Source: CAZRZN01 sp964604565 (GTDB taxonomy: Bacteria > Pseudomonadota > Alphaproteobacteria > Rhodobacterales > Rhodobacteraceae). Taken from it: 64,000 bases of DNA. Position 1 is the stretch's first letter. Each line of letters begins with the position of its first letter. Shown piece after piece: positions 17,154-25,970 of this stretch. The position numbers and the translations under genes were made by a program. The notes under the pieces are model-generated. The model saw nothing but the letters and a program-made list of their open reading frames with translations. It made no database searches and was not told the DNA's origin. The stretch covers positions 1 through 64,000 of the forward strand of contig CAZRZN010000001.1 of the NCBI GenBank assembly GCA_964604565.1, written 5' to 3'.

Positions 17154-17648
17154 TCAGGGATTGATCGTGATCGGCGTGCCATCCTTGACCATCGAATAGA
17201 CCTGCCGCATCTCTCGATTGGTGACGGCGATACACCCTGCGGTCCAGTCCTGCCCCGCATCGCGGTACTTGCGCGGTCGGCCATGGATGAAGATATCCCC
17301 ACCCGGACTTTTTCCCAGTTTCTTGGCCTCGGCCCTGTCCACATGGTTGGGATACGAAACGCCGATACTGAGATAAAAGGCGCTGTTCGGGTTTCGGCGG
17401 TCGATGATGTAGGTGCCTTCGGGCGTCCGGCCGTCACCCTCCACCTGCTTGTGCCCTGTGGGCGCAAAACCCAGCCCCACATCGTAATCTTTCAGCACCC
17501 CCTGCGCGCTCAGAAGATACATGCGCCGCGCCTCCTTGTTGACGACAACATGGGTGACTTCCGGCCCGTGGTAGGTGGGAAACTTGTTGCTGCATGCCGT
17601 CAGGCTCAGTCCCAGCCCCAAAAAGACAAGAACCCTTAAAATCCACAT
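17154..17648 (-). CDS. L,D-transpeptidase lipoprotein (YkuD family)
   Basis: A 164-residue lipoprotein (lipobox LSLTAC, Cys19) with a YkuD domain. The active-site region IFIHGRPRKYRDAGQDWTAGCIAVTN has the catalytic His and Cys. The N-terminal part of the domain (VVVNKEARRMYLL) is also typical. This short form resembles the murein-peptidase-like ErfK/YafK subgroup. It follows the sodium-channel gene by 35 bp on the same strand, and its ribosome site lies in a small hairpin. Confidence 0.93.
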   Translation of the reverse strand: MWILRVLVFLGLGLSLTACSNKFPTYHGPEVTHVVVNKEARRMYLLSAQGVLKDYDVGLGFAPTGHKQVEGDGRTPEGTYIIDRRNPNSAFYLSIGVSYPNHVDRAEAKKLGKSPGGDIFIHGRPRKYRDAGQDWTAGCIAVTNREMRQVYSMVKDGTPITINP

Positions 17649-17650
17649 CT

Positions 17651-17679
17651 TACTGCCTCATTCGCTTTTTTAGGCAGTA
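17651..17679 (-). promoter_or_regulatory. Hairpin overlapping the ribosome-binding site of the L,D-transpeptidase lipoprotein gene
   Basis: On the minus strand TACTGCCT (17679-17672) can pair with AGGCAGTA (17658-17651). The 3' arm contains AGG of the only Shine-Dalgarno-like sequence (GAGG) before the ATG at 17648. The 13-nt loop is A-rich. It may weaken initiation or act as part of the 3' end of the upstream operon; its function is inferred. Confidence 0.4.
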
Positions 17680-17683
17680 TACC

Positions 17684-18493
17684 TCAATCCTTGCGATTTG
17701 CGTAGCTCACTTCTTTGGCATCTGTGTGCTCTGCAAGCCTTTTTTCGATGCCTTCCAGTCGCGCCAGAACCTCGTCCCGGTAGGCGTCTGTCCGCTCGTT
17801 GGACTCCTCTGCATGGGCATCCTGCATCGAGTTCACGATGAGACCGACCAAAAGGTTCACCACCGCAAATGTCGTGACCATGATGAAGGGAACGAAAAAC
17901 ACCCAGGCGTAGGGATAGACCTCCATCACCGGCCGCACGATCCCCATCGACCACGACTCCAGCGTCATGATCTGGAACAGAGAATAGGCCGACAGGCCGA
18001 GATCACCGAACCATTCCGGAAAGCTGTTGCCGAACAGCTTTGTCGCCATGACGCTGCCGATGTAGAAGATGATTGCCATCAACAGGAACACGCTGCCCAT
18101 CCCGGGCAGGGCCGTGACGAACCCCTCGACCACGCGGCGCAGGCGCGGCGCGACCGAAATCACGCGCAGCACCCGGAGAATCCGCAAGGCTCGCAGGACA
18201 GAGAAGCTGTGTGCGGCCGGCACCAACGCGATCCCCACGATCAGGAAATCGAAGACGTTCCAGCCACTGCGAAAGAACCGTGCGCCGCGCGCAAACAGTT
18301 TCGCCGCAATTTCCACGACAAAGACACCCAGACAGAAGGTATCGACCGCCACGATCACCGGGCCAAAGGCGCTCATCAACTCCGGGGAGGTTTCCATGCC
18401 CAGCACCACGGCATTCACAAGGATCACCGCGATGATGACATTCTGAATACGTGGGTCTTCCACAAACGCCCCGACCCTTGAACGGAACTTCAT
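17684..18493 (-). CDS. Bacterial voltage-gated sodium channel (NaChBac/NavAb type)
   Basis: A 269-residue six-helix ion channel that forms tetramers in the inner membrane. S1 spans about 17-35. The voltage sensor S4 (SVLRALRILRVLRVISVAPRL, 98-118) has arginines at every third position. The pore loop carries the selectivity filter TLESWS (177-182), identical in key positions to NaChBac and NavAb, which indicates sodium selectivity. S6 ends near 222, and a C-terminal coiled coil (DEVLARLEGIEKRLAEH, 240-256) follows. ATG at 18493 has GAGG 7 nt upstream and is preferred to a TTG at 18499. It is the last gene of a tightly packed operon. Confidence 0.95.
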   Translation of the reverse strand: MKFRSRVGAFVEDPRIQNVIIAVILVNAVVLGMETSPELMSAFGPVIVAVDTFCLGVFVVEIAAKLFARGARFFRSGWNVFDFLIVGIALVPAAHSFSVLRALRILRVLRVISVAPRLRRVVEGFVTALPGMGSVFLLMAIIFYIGSVMATKLFGNSFPEWFGDLGLSAYSLFQIMTLESWSMGIVRPVMEVYPYAWVFFVPFIMVTTFAVVNLLVGLIVNSMQDAHAEESNERTDAYRDEVLARLEGIEKRLAEHTDAKEVSYANRKD

Positions 18494-18495
18494 TT

Positions 18496-19725
18496 TCAAT
18501 CCTCAAGCCTGAACGCCGCGACCATCTCCACATGGGTGGACCAGCGAAACTGGTCAACCACCTGCACCCAATCAAGCCGGTATCCCGCCGCCACAAGCTG
18601 CGCCGCCTCTCGCGCAAAGGTCACGGGGTTGCAGGAGACATGAGCCAGCCTCGGCACGCGGGCGCGGGCAATCTCGGCGACCTGCGCCTCCGCCCCGGCG
18701 CGGGGCGGGTCAATCACCACCGCGTCGAACCGGGACAGTTCATCCGGCAGCAAAGGATTGCGAAACAGATCGCGCGCGGCATGCGTCACTTGCTTCAGCC
18801 CTTTTGACATCCGCCAACCCTTGTCGAGAGCATCCAGCATCGCGGCATCGCTTTCCACGGCGTGGACACGCGCCTGCTCTGCCAGCGGCAGGGCAAAGGT
18901 GCCGCAGCCCGCGAAAAGATCCGCAACATGCCCCGCGCCCTCCACGGCCTCCTGCACGCCGGCCAGCAGCGCCGCCTGCCCCGCAGCGGTCGCCTGCAGG
19001 AACGCACCGGGCGGCGGCACGACCAGCGCCGCGCCGAACCTTTGATGCGGCGGCAGCAACGTCAGAACCTCATCATCCCATGCCAGCCGGGCAAGCGCCT
19101 CTTGCTGCGCGATGGTTGCCAATTCGGGTCGCAGGGCATCATCGACCGGTTTTCCGCCACGCACAGTCACGTCGAGCCCCGAAAGGCTTTCGGTGACCAA
19201 GACCGTTAATTCAGCCTTGCGCGAGGCACCCGCGACAGCCAGCCGCTCGACCACGGGTAGCGCATTGACGAGGGCGGGCGTAACCAGACGGCAGTCCGGC
19301 ACCGCAACGATCACGTCAGAGGATTTTTGATGAAACCCGGCAAGGGCACCCTTCTTGGTCCGGCGCGCGGAAAATCCGGCCCGGCGACGGGACCGTTCGG
19401 GCGAGGTCACGGTGGCCCGCATCTCGCATGTCAGCCCTTGGGCATCGAGCGCGCGGCGGACGACATCCTCCTTCCAGGATGTGACGAATCCGTCCGCGGC
19501 ATGTTGCAATTGACAGCCACCGCAGGCCTTTGCATGGCGGCACGGGGGCGTCACACGTTGTGGCGAGGGCGTGATGATCCGGGGCGATTTGACGACGCCG
19601 CCCGCGACCTCGCCTTCGACTTCTTCGCCAGGCAGGGTGCCGGGGACGTAGACCGGCCCGGGGGCAATGCCATCGCCATGATGGCCCAATCGTTCAATGT
19701 GCAGGCGTTCCATGATGCGCGTCAT
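18496..19725 (-). CDS. Class I SAM-dependent RNA m5U methyltransferase (RumA/RlmD-like, Fe-S)
   Basis: A 409-residue TrmA/RumA-family enzyme that methylates uracil-C5 in rRNA or tRNA. A TRAM-like N-terminal segment (1-55) is followed by the Fe-S cysteine cluster CRHAKACGGCQ (61-71), with a further cysteine at VPDC. The methyltransferase domain has motif I ADLFAGCGTFALPLAE and the catalytic SCNP near residue 368. The start overlaps the upstream P-loop gene by 32 bp; ATG at 19713 is an alternative. The target nucleotide cannot be assigned from sequence. Confidence 0.92.
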   Translation of the reverse strand: MTRIMERLHIERLGHHGDGIAPGPVYVPGTLPGEEVEGEVAGGVVKSPRIITPSPQRVTPPCRHAKACGGCQLQHAADGFVTSWKEDVVRRALDAQGLTCEMRATVTSPERSRRRAGFSARRTKKGALAGFHQKSSDVIVAVPDCRLVTPALVNALPVVERLAVAGASRKAELTVLVTESLSGLDVTVRGGKPVDDALRPELATIAQQEALARLAWDDEVLTLLPPHQRFGAALVVPPPGAFLQATAAGQAALLAGVQEAVEGAGHVADLFAGCGTFALPLAEQARVHAVESDAAMLDALDKGWRMSKGLKQVTHAARDLFRNPLLPDELSRFDAVVIDPPRAGAEAQVAEIARARVPRLAHVSCNPVTFAREAAQLVAAGYRLDWVQVVDQFRWSTHVEMVAAFRLED

Positions 19726-20248
19726 GCCCGCTTTCTTCCGGCAGGTCGAGATGGTTCAGGAAATTCATCACCGCACGGCGGCTGCACAGGACATGGACAT
19801 CCACCCCCGAGCCGGCCGCCGCGGGGAGGTCAAGGATCCGCCGCCGTGCAAGGTTGCGCGTGCGCCAGATGTAGGACCAGAATTCGGCATCGAACCGCTC
19901 GGGGCAGTTTTCGGGAAGCTCGGCACGCGTCTTGCCATAACCCGTCAATGTTCGCCGAAACACGCGCCAGACCCGCAATGGAAACGGCATGTCCAGAATC
20001 ACCAGTGTGTCCGCGCGCGACAGCCGATGCGAAAAAGTTGCGGAAAAATAGCCCTCAAGGATCCAGCGGTCGGAACTCTCGATGTCATGCGCGAGCGCGA
20101 TCTTGGCATCCCGCTCCCGCGCAACCCATCCCGGCAGCCAATGGACGCGGTCCATGTGATGCACCGGCAGTCCGGTGCGGACCCCCATGCGGCGTGCCAG
20201 CCATGATTTTCCGGACCCCGGAAGGCCGACAATCATCACGCGTTTCAT
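19694..20248 (-). CDS. P-loop NTPase, adenylate kinase-like (topology modulation protein-like)
   Basis: A 184-residue P-loop protein. Walker A (GLPGSGKSW) is at residues 8-16, followed by the family pattern HHMDRVHWLPGW and the DRWILEGYF block; ADTLVILDMPF is the Walker B-like strand. This group resembles small kinases annotated as DNA topology modulation protein (FlaR). The substrate is unknown. Its ATG overlaps the stop of the third ABC exporter gene by 4 bp, and its end overlaps the next gene, so it is embedded in the operon. Confidence 0.85.
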   Translation of the reverse strand: MKRVMIVGLPGSGKSWLARRMGVRTGLPVHHMDRVHWLPGWVARERDAKIALAHDIESSDRWILEGYFSATFSHRLSRADTLVILDMPFPLRVWRVFRRTLTGYGKTRAELPENCPERFDAEFWSYIWRTRNLARRRILDLPAAAGSGVDVHVLCSRRAVMNFLNHLDLPEESGHDAHHGTPAH

Positions 20249-22086
20249 TCTGCCGCCTGCGTATCCTCAGCCGTGATGAACCCACCGGATTGCCGTTCCC
20301 AATACCGCGAATATAGCCCGCCGTGAGCCAACAGGGCCTCATGCGTGCCTTCCTCGACGATGCGTCCGCGTTCCAGAACCACGATCCTGTCCATCTGGGC
20401 GATGGTCGACAACCGGTGCGCGATGGCCAGAACCGTCTTGCCGCGCATCACTTCGCCCAGCGCGGTCTGGATCTCGGCCTCAACCTCACTGTCGAGAGCC
20501 GAGGTCGCCTCATCCAGCACCAGCACCGGCGCGTCCTTCAGGATCGCGCGGGCCAATGCGATGCGTTGCCGCTGTCCACCGGACAGCTTCACGCCGCGCT
20601 CCCCCAGCCGCGCATCATAGCCGCTGTTGCCCTTGTGGTCCTTCAGATCAAGGATGAACTCATGCGCTGCGGCCCTGCGGGCGGCGGCAAAGACCTCTTC
20701 CTCGCTGGCCTCGGGCCGACCGTAGCGAATGTTTTCCAGCGCGGACCGGTTGAACATCGCGGTTTCCTGACGCACGACGGAAATCTGCCGCCTCAGGGCG
20801 TGCTGCGTCAGATCGCGGATATCAGTTCCACCCAACGAAATCCGCCCCTGCTCCACATCATAGAGGCGCAATAGCAGGGAGACGGCAGTCGACTTTCCCG
20901 CGCCGGAGGCCCCGACCAGCGCGACCTTTTCCCCCTGCGCCACGGTCAGATTGAACCCGGACAGCGCATGTGATTCGCCCCCATAGGCAAATCCGACCCC
21001 GTCAAAGCGGATGTCGCCCCGGTCGGCCCGTGGCGCCGCACCCGGCCGGTCCGTGATCGCATGCGGCGGTGTCAGCGTGCCGATCCCGTCCTGCATCTCG
21101 CCAATATTGGTGAAGATGGAAATGGCAACGCGTCCCAGCCGATTGGTCAACATCGAAAGCCGCGTGGTGACCATGGCCGTCACCGCGATGTCGCCCGCGC
21201 TGGCGGTGCCCGCGCTCCAGAGATACAGCGCGCCAAGGATCGAGACCACCGGGAGGATGCCGCCCAAGGTCATCAAGACCATCCGAAAGACGGCAGACAG
21301 CTCACCGAAATTCAGCGCCTTTGCGCGATAGGTTTCCAAGGCATCGCGGGTCGCGGCATCCTCATCCTCATCCCGGGCGAACAGCTTCACCGTCGAGATG
21401 TTGGAAAACGTATCGACAATCTGGCCGGTAACAGCGGTTCGCGCACCGGCCCGTGCGGCGGAACGTGCTTGCACCCTTGGAATGAAATACCGCAGCGCCA
21501 GCGCGTAAAGCACCGCCCAGACCGCAAAGACCGACAGCAACCATGGGTCGATGGCCGCAAGCAGCACAAACGCCCCGACGAACATCGCAATCGAATAGAC
21601 CACGACATCCGACGTCTCCAGCACCAGGTCGGTCAAGGCCCGCGCAGTCTGAAGTGCCTTCTGGCTGAGACGGCCGGCAAAATCGTTTTCGAAGAAACGC
21701 AGGGAATGGCCCAGCACATGCGCGTTCAGCCGTTGCAGAACCATCGGAAACAGGTTCGGCCCCAGCATCACACCCGACACGCTGGCGTCAAAGACAAACA
21801 GCACGGGTCGCACAAGCAGGAAAAAGATCAGGCCAAAGGCGATCAGTGGCCAGAAAGGCCCCCAGAAGGCCCCCGGACCGGTAACCTCCGCACTGTCGAT
21901 CACCCAACCGGTGAAGCGTGCCGCCACCAGTTCCGAAACGCCTGTCAGAAAGGTGATGCAGACCGCCAGCAGGATCGCCCTTTCGGACCCGCGCAGACCC
22001 CAGCGCATGAAAGGCAGCAAGGCCTGTGGCGGCGGTCCATCGGCAGGTTGAAATGGATCGATCTGCGGCAGGAGGCGGCGGATCAT
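20245..22086 (-). CDS. ABC exporter half-transporter 3 (MsbA/MDR type, membrane domain + NBD)
   Basis: A 613-residue fused ABC exporter subunit. The N-terminal six-helix membrane domain spans about 30-335. The NBD has Walker A GASGAGKST near 395, signature LSGGQRQR, Walker B VLVLDEATSALD and the H-loop AHRLSTI. The C-terminus (RQSGGFITAEDTQAAE) resembles that of the two paralogues upstream. Overlaps of 4 bp (ATGA) on both sides imply coupled translation. The substrate is unknown; lipid or drug export is typical of the family. Confidence 0.93.
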   Translation of the reverse strand: MIRRLLPQIDPFQPADGPPPQALLPFMRWGLRGSERAILLAVCITFLTGVSELVAARFTGWVIDSAEVTGPGAFWGPFWPLIAFGLIFFLLVRPVLFVFDASVSGVMLGPNLFPMVLQRLNAHVLGHSLRFFENDFAGRLSQKALQTARALTDLVLETSDVVVYSIAMFVGAFVLLAAIDPWLLSVFAVWAVLYALALRYFIPRVQARSAARAGARTAVTGQIVDTFSNISTVKLFARDEDEDAATRDALETYRAKALNFGELSAVFRMVLMTLGGILPVVSILGALYLWSAGTASAGDIAVTAMVTTRLSMLTNRLGRVAISIFTNIGEMQDGIGTLTPPHAITDRPGAAPRADRGDIRFDGVGFAYGGESHALSGFNLTVAQGEKVALVGASGAGKSTAVSLLLRLYDVEQGRISLGGTDIRDLTQHALRRQISVVRQETAMFNRSALENIRYGRPEASEEEVFAAARRAAAHEFILDLKDHKGNSGYDARLGERGVKLSGGQRQRIALARAILKDAPVLVLDEATSALDSEVEAEIQTALGEVMRGKTVLAIAHRLSTIAQMDRIVVLERGRIVEEGTHEALLAHGGLYSRYWERQSGGFITAEDTQAAE

Positions 22087-23945
22087 TCAGCGGCCTCCAC
22101 CGCGTCTTCGCCCAGAAAGCCACCGGATTGCCGTTCCCAATAGCGCGCATAAAGCCCGCCCAGCGCCAGCAGTTCGTCATGCGTGCCCTGTTCCGCGATA
22201 TGCCCCTGATCAAGCACCACGATCCGGTCCATGCTGGAAATCGTGCTAAGGCGGTGCGCGATGGCCAGCACCGTCTTACCCTCCATCACCCTCGCCAGCG
22301 CATCCTGAATGGAGGCTTCGACCTCGGAGTCGAGCGCGCTTGTCGCCTCGTCCAGAACGAGGATCGGGGCGTCCTTCAGAATGGCGCGGGCAAGTGCGAT
22401 CCGTTGACGCTGTCCACCAGACAGCTTGACCCCGCGTTCGCCCAGATAGGCCCCGTATCCTGTCCGGCCGCGAAAATCGGCTAGGTCGAGGATGAACTCA
22501 TGCGCCTCGGCCCTTTTCGCCGCGGCGATGACCTCATCCTCGGTCGCGTCGGGCCGGCCATAGCGGATGTTGTCCAGTGCGGACCGGTTGAACATCGCGG
22601 TTTCCTGCGTGACCATTCCGATCTGGTGCCGCAGGCTGTCCTGCGTCACGCCTGCCACATCCCTGCCGTCGATCCGCACTTCGCCGCTTTCGGTGTCGTA
22701 AAGCCGCAGCAAGAGAGAGACGAGCGTGGACTTGCCCGCGCCGGAGGCCCCGACAATTGCCAGTTTCTCACCCGCCGCGATGGTTAGCGAAATGCCCGAT
22801 ACGCCGCCGGTCTTTCCACCATAAGCAAAATTCACATTATCGAACACGATTTCGCCCTCGGTCACCCGCAGGTCCTGCGCGTTGGGCGGGTCCGTCAGCG
22901 TGTGCGGAACGCTGAGGGTCTGCATCCCATCCTCGACCTCGCCAAGATGGCCGTAGATCACCATCAAGGTAAAGCTGATCCAGCCGGTCATCTGGGCCAG
23001 CCGGATGGTTACCGCGCCAACGGCCGCAATGTCACCGGGCGACACGCCCGCGCTGCCCATGGCGATGGCCGCCCCGACCATGATCACCGGCAGGGTTCCC
23101 GCGATAAAGATCAGACCAAGGCGAAAAGCGGTCGTCGCCTCGCCGAAATGCAGCGTCTTGCCGCGCAGGTTCTCCATCGAGCCCAGCGCCATGCGGTCCT
23201 CATGCATGTCCCCGGCAAAAAGCTTGACCGTCTTGATGTTGGAAATCGTGTCCACCACCTGCCCCGTCACCATGGCCTGCGCCTCTGCCCGCGCGGCGGA
23301 TCGGGTGCGAATGACCGGGAGGGTCACCCGCAAAAAGGCCAGATATACCACGAACCAGCCCGCCAGCAGCAGCAGCATGAGGGGGTGGATAGACCCCAGC
23401 AGCACCGCCGTCCCGAGGACCGTCGCAAGGCCGAAGGTCACGGCGTTGACCGTTTCGATCACGATTTCCGTCAGAGATCGGGCCGCCTGCATCTGCTTTT
23501 GCGCGACGCGACCCGCGTAATCGTCATCGAAGAACGTGACCGCCTGACCCAGCGTCCAGCGATACAGGCGCGCGAGGATCAGCTTGAAGATATTCGGCCC
23601 GATCATCACCGACTGCGTCAATGCCAGCCCGCCGAAAAGCAGGGGCCGCAACACCAGCAAGAGGCCAACCGCCGCGACGATCAGCATGCCGTGGTCCGCC
23701 AGAAAGCCACCCTCTACCGGGCCGCCGACCGCATCGACGACACGGCCGAGCAGATACATGGACAGCACTTCGGTGATCCCGGCAGCGACCGAGATGGCCA
23801 CGCCCAGCCAGATGATCGGCCAGCCCCCCTTCAGCGCCCATTGCATGAAGGCGCGCAAGCGGTCCGGTGGCATGCCCTCGGCTTGCCGTTCGGGATCGAT
23901 CATGTTGCCCGCACGATGGACGACTTGTTGAAATACGGTCTTCAT
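22083..23945 (-). CDS. ABC exporter half-transporter 2 (MsbA/MDR type)
   Basis: A 620-residue paralogue of its neighbours. It has an amphipathic N-terminus, six membrane helices (about 38-345), then Walker A GASGAGKST, signature LSGGQRQR, Walker B ILVLDEATSALD and H-loop AHRLSTI. Its C-terminus is RQSGGFLGEDAVEAAE. The start lies in GTGATG overlapping the previous stop: ATG at 23945 is chosen, GTG at 23948 is equally possible. Its close similarity to the flanking genes suggests local duplication. Confidence 0.93.
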   Translation of the reverse strand: MKTVFQQVVHRAGNMIDPERQAEGMPPDRLRAFMQWALKGGWPIIWLGVAISVAAGITEVLSMYLLGRVVDAVGGPVEGGFLADHGMLIVAAVGLLLVLRPLLFGGLALTQSVMIGPNIFKLILARLYRWTLGQAVTFFDDDYAGRVAQKQMQAARSLTEIVIETVNAVTFGLATVLGTAVLLGSIHPLMLLLLAGWFVVYLAFLRVTLPVIRTRSAARAEAQAMVTGQVVDTISNIKTVKLFAGDMHEDRMALGSMENLRGKTLHFGEATTAFRLGLIFIAGTLPVIMVGAAIAMGSAGVSPGDIAAVGAVTIRLAQMTGWISFTLMVIYGHLGEVEDGMQTLSVPHTLTDPPNAQDLRVTEGEIVFDNVNFAYGGKTGGVSGISLTIAAGEKLAIVGASGAGKSTLVSLLLRLYDTESGEVRIDGRDVAGVTQDSLRHQIGMVTQETAMFNRSALDNIRYGRPDATEDEVIAAAKRAEAHEFILDLADFRGRTGYGAYLGERGVKLSGGQRQRIALARAILKDAPILVLDEATSALDSEVEASIQDALARVMEGKTVLAIAHRLSTISSMDRIVVLDQGHIAEQGTHDELLALGGLYARYWERQSGGFLGEDAVEAAE

Positions 23946-25795
23946 CACTCTGCTGCCTGCGTATCAGGGTCGAGGAACCCGCCCGATTGACGTGCCCAGA
24001 AGCTGGCATATAGCCCGCCCTTGGCCAAAAGCGCGTCATGGCTCCCCTGTTCGACGATGCGCCCCTGGTCCATGACCAGAATGCGGTCCATCTTTGCGAT
24101 GGTGCTCAGACGGTGGGCAATGGCAATCACGGTCTTGCCTTCCATCATGCCATAAAGCGTGTCCTGTATCGCAGCCTCAACCTCGGAGTCGAGCGCACTT
24201 GTCGCCTCGTCCAGCAGCAGGATCGGCGCATTTTTCAGGATCACGCGGGCCAGCGTCACCCGCTGGCGCTGACCGCCGGACAGCTTGACCCCGCGTTCCC
24301 CGACATGCGCATCATAGCCGGTCCGACCCTGCGGATCCTCCAGATCAAGAATGAAATCATGCGCCTGCGCCTGCGCGGCGGCGGCCAGCATCTCTGCCTC
24401 TGTGGCATCGGGACGACCGTAGAGGATGTTGTCGCGCACCGACCGGTGCAGCAGCGACGACTCCTGCTGGACCATCCCGATATTCAGGCGCAGGCTGTCC
24501 TGCGTAACTTGCGATATATCCTGTCCGTCGATCAGGATGCGCCCCTGTTCCACGTCGTAAAAGCGCAGCAACAGTTTGACCAGCGTCGACTTCCCAGCGC
24601 CCGACCGTCCCACGAGACCCAGCTTTTCGCCCGGTCTGATCGTCAGGGTAATGTCATCGAGGCCGCCCATCCCGCGCCCATAATGATGCGACAGGCCTTC
24701 CAACGCGATCTCCCCCTTGTCGAGCCGCAGCGGTTTGGCACCATCGCGGTCGACCAGTGTGATCGGCTGGGCAATCGTCTCCATCCCCTCGGCCACGACA
24801 CCGAGCTGCCGGAAAAAGGTCGTCAGCGCCCACATGATCCAGCCGGTCATCGCGTTCAGTCGCAGGGTCAACGCCGTCGCGGCCGCGACCGCACCGGTCG
24901 AGGCTGCGCCCTGCATCCAGAGCGCAATCGCCCAGCCCACGACCCCGACGATCAGCAATCCGTTCAGCAGAACCAGAGCAATGTCCATCAGCGTGTAAAG
25001 CCGCATCTCCACCTGAAAGGTCTGGCGCGTCTCCTCGATGGCTTCCTTTGCGTAGTCGAGTTCCCGGCTGTGATGCGCGAACATCTTGACCGAATGGATG
25101 TTGGTGTAGCTGTCCACGACGCGCCCGGTCACGAGGCTGCGCGCATCCGACGCCGCCTTTGACGCGGGACCGACACGCACCACAACCCAGCGCATCAAAA
25201 CGGCATAAAGCGCAAACCAAACCACCAGCGGGATCATCAGGCGCGGGTCGGCATCGCCAAGCAGGACCATTGCCCCCAAAAGATAGGCAAGCGAAAAGGT
25301 GATCGCGTCGAACACCTGGAACACCGCCTCACCCGCGGCGGGAGGCGTCTGCATGATCCGGTTGGCGATTCGGCCGGCAAAGTCGTTTTCGAACCAGCCA
25401 ACCGATTGACGCAGCACGTGGTTGTGGGACCGCCAGCGGATCAATGTGCCGAAATTCGGCATCACGGCATTGTTGAGCAAGAGCACATCCAGCGCCTGAA
25501 TCGCCGGCCTCAGCAACAGGATGAACGCCGCAAGCGCGATAAGGGCGGTGCCGTGGTTCTGCCAGACCTGCGTGGGATCGCCGCCATCGGTCATGATGTC
25601 CACGACCCAGCCCATCGCCCAGATCAGCCAGACCTCGACCGCTGCAACGACCACCGACATCAGCGCCGTGACAACGAAAATGCGCCGGAAAGGGCGGGCA
25701 TAATCCATCATGAAGGGCAACAGCCGGCGCGGCGGATGATCCTTTGCCGGATAGTCGCAATATGGATCAACAAGGTTTTCAAAGAAACGGAACAT
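23945..25795 (-). CDS. ABC exporter half-transporter 1 (MsbA/MDR type)
   Basis: A 616-residue ABC exporter half, first of three in tandem. The membrane domain spans about 35-340. The NBD has Walker A GRSGAGKST, signature LSGGQRQR, Walker B ILLLDEATSALD and H-loop AHRLSTI. The Walker A differs from GAS to GRS compared with the other two. The C-terminal RQSGGFLDPDTQAAE tail is shared. The operon promoter should lie in 25796-25970, which otherwise shows nothing recognisable. Confidence 0.93.
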   Translation of the reverse strand: MFRFFENLVDPYCDYPAKDHPPRRLLPFMMDYARPFRRIFVVTALMSVVVAAVEVWLIWAMGWVVDIMTDGGDPTQVWQNHGTALIALAAFILLLRPAIQALDVLLLNNAVMPNFGTLIRWRSHNHVLRQSVGWFENDFAGRIANRIMQTPPAAGEAVFQVFDAITFSLAYLLGAMVLLGDADPRLMIPLVVWFALYAVLMRWVVVRVGPASKAASDARSLVTGRVVDSYTNIHSVKMFAHHSRELDYAKEAIEETRQTFQVEMRLYTLMDIALVLLNGLLIVGVVGWAIALWMQGAASTGAVAAATALTLRLNAMTGWIMWALTTFFRQLGVVAEGMETIAQPITLVDRDGAKPLRLDKGEIALEGLSHHYGRGMGGLDDITLTIRPGEKLGLVGRSGAGKSTLVKLLLRFYDVEQGRILIDGQDISQVTQDSLRLNIGMVQQESSLLHRSVRDNILYGRPDATEAEMLAAAAQAQAHDFILDLEDPQGRTGYDAHVGERGVKLSGGQRQRVTLARVILKNAPILLLDEATSALDSEVEAAIQDTLYGMMEGKTVIAIAHRLSTIAKMDRILVMDQGRIVEQGSHDALLAKGGLYASFWARQSGGFLDPDTQAAE

Positions 25796-25970
25796 GCCGG
25801 GCGCTCCTCGGCGCTCAAGTAAGGACTGAATAGGATCAAGCGGGATTTTCCAAAGCCGATCCGGCTGTTCGGACCGGCTCAGGCGAAGCGGATAGTGGCC
25901 CTGTCGCGCACCATCATGTCTTCCCGGCAGGGTAGAGTCGGCATTCTCTTAGGACAGAACGTCGGGCAAG

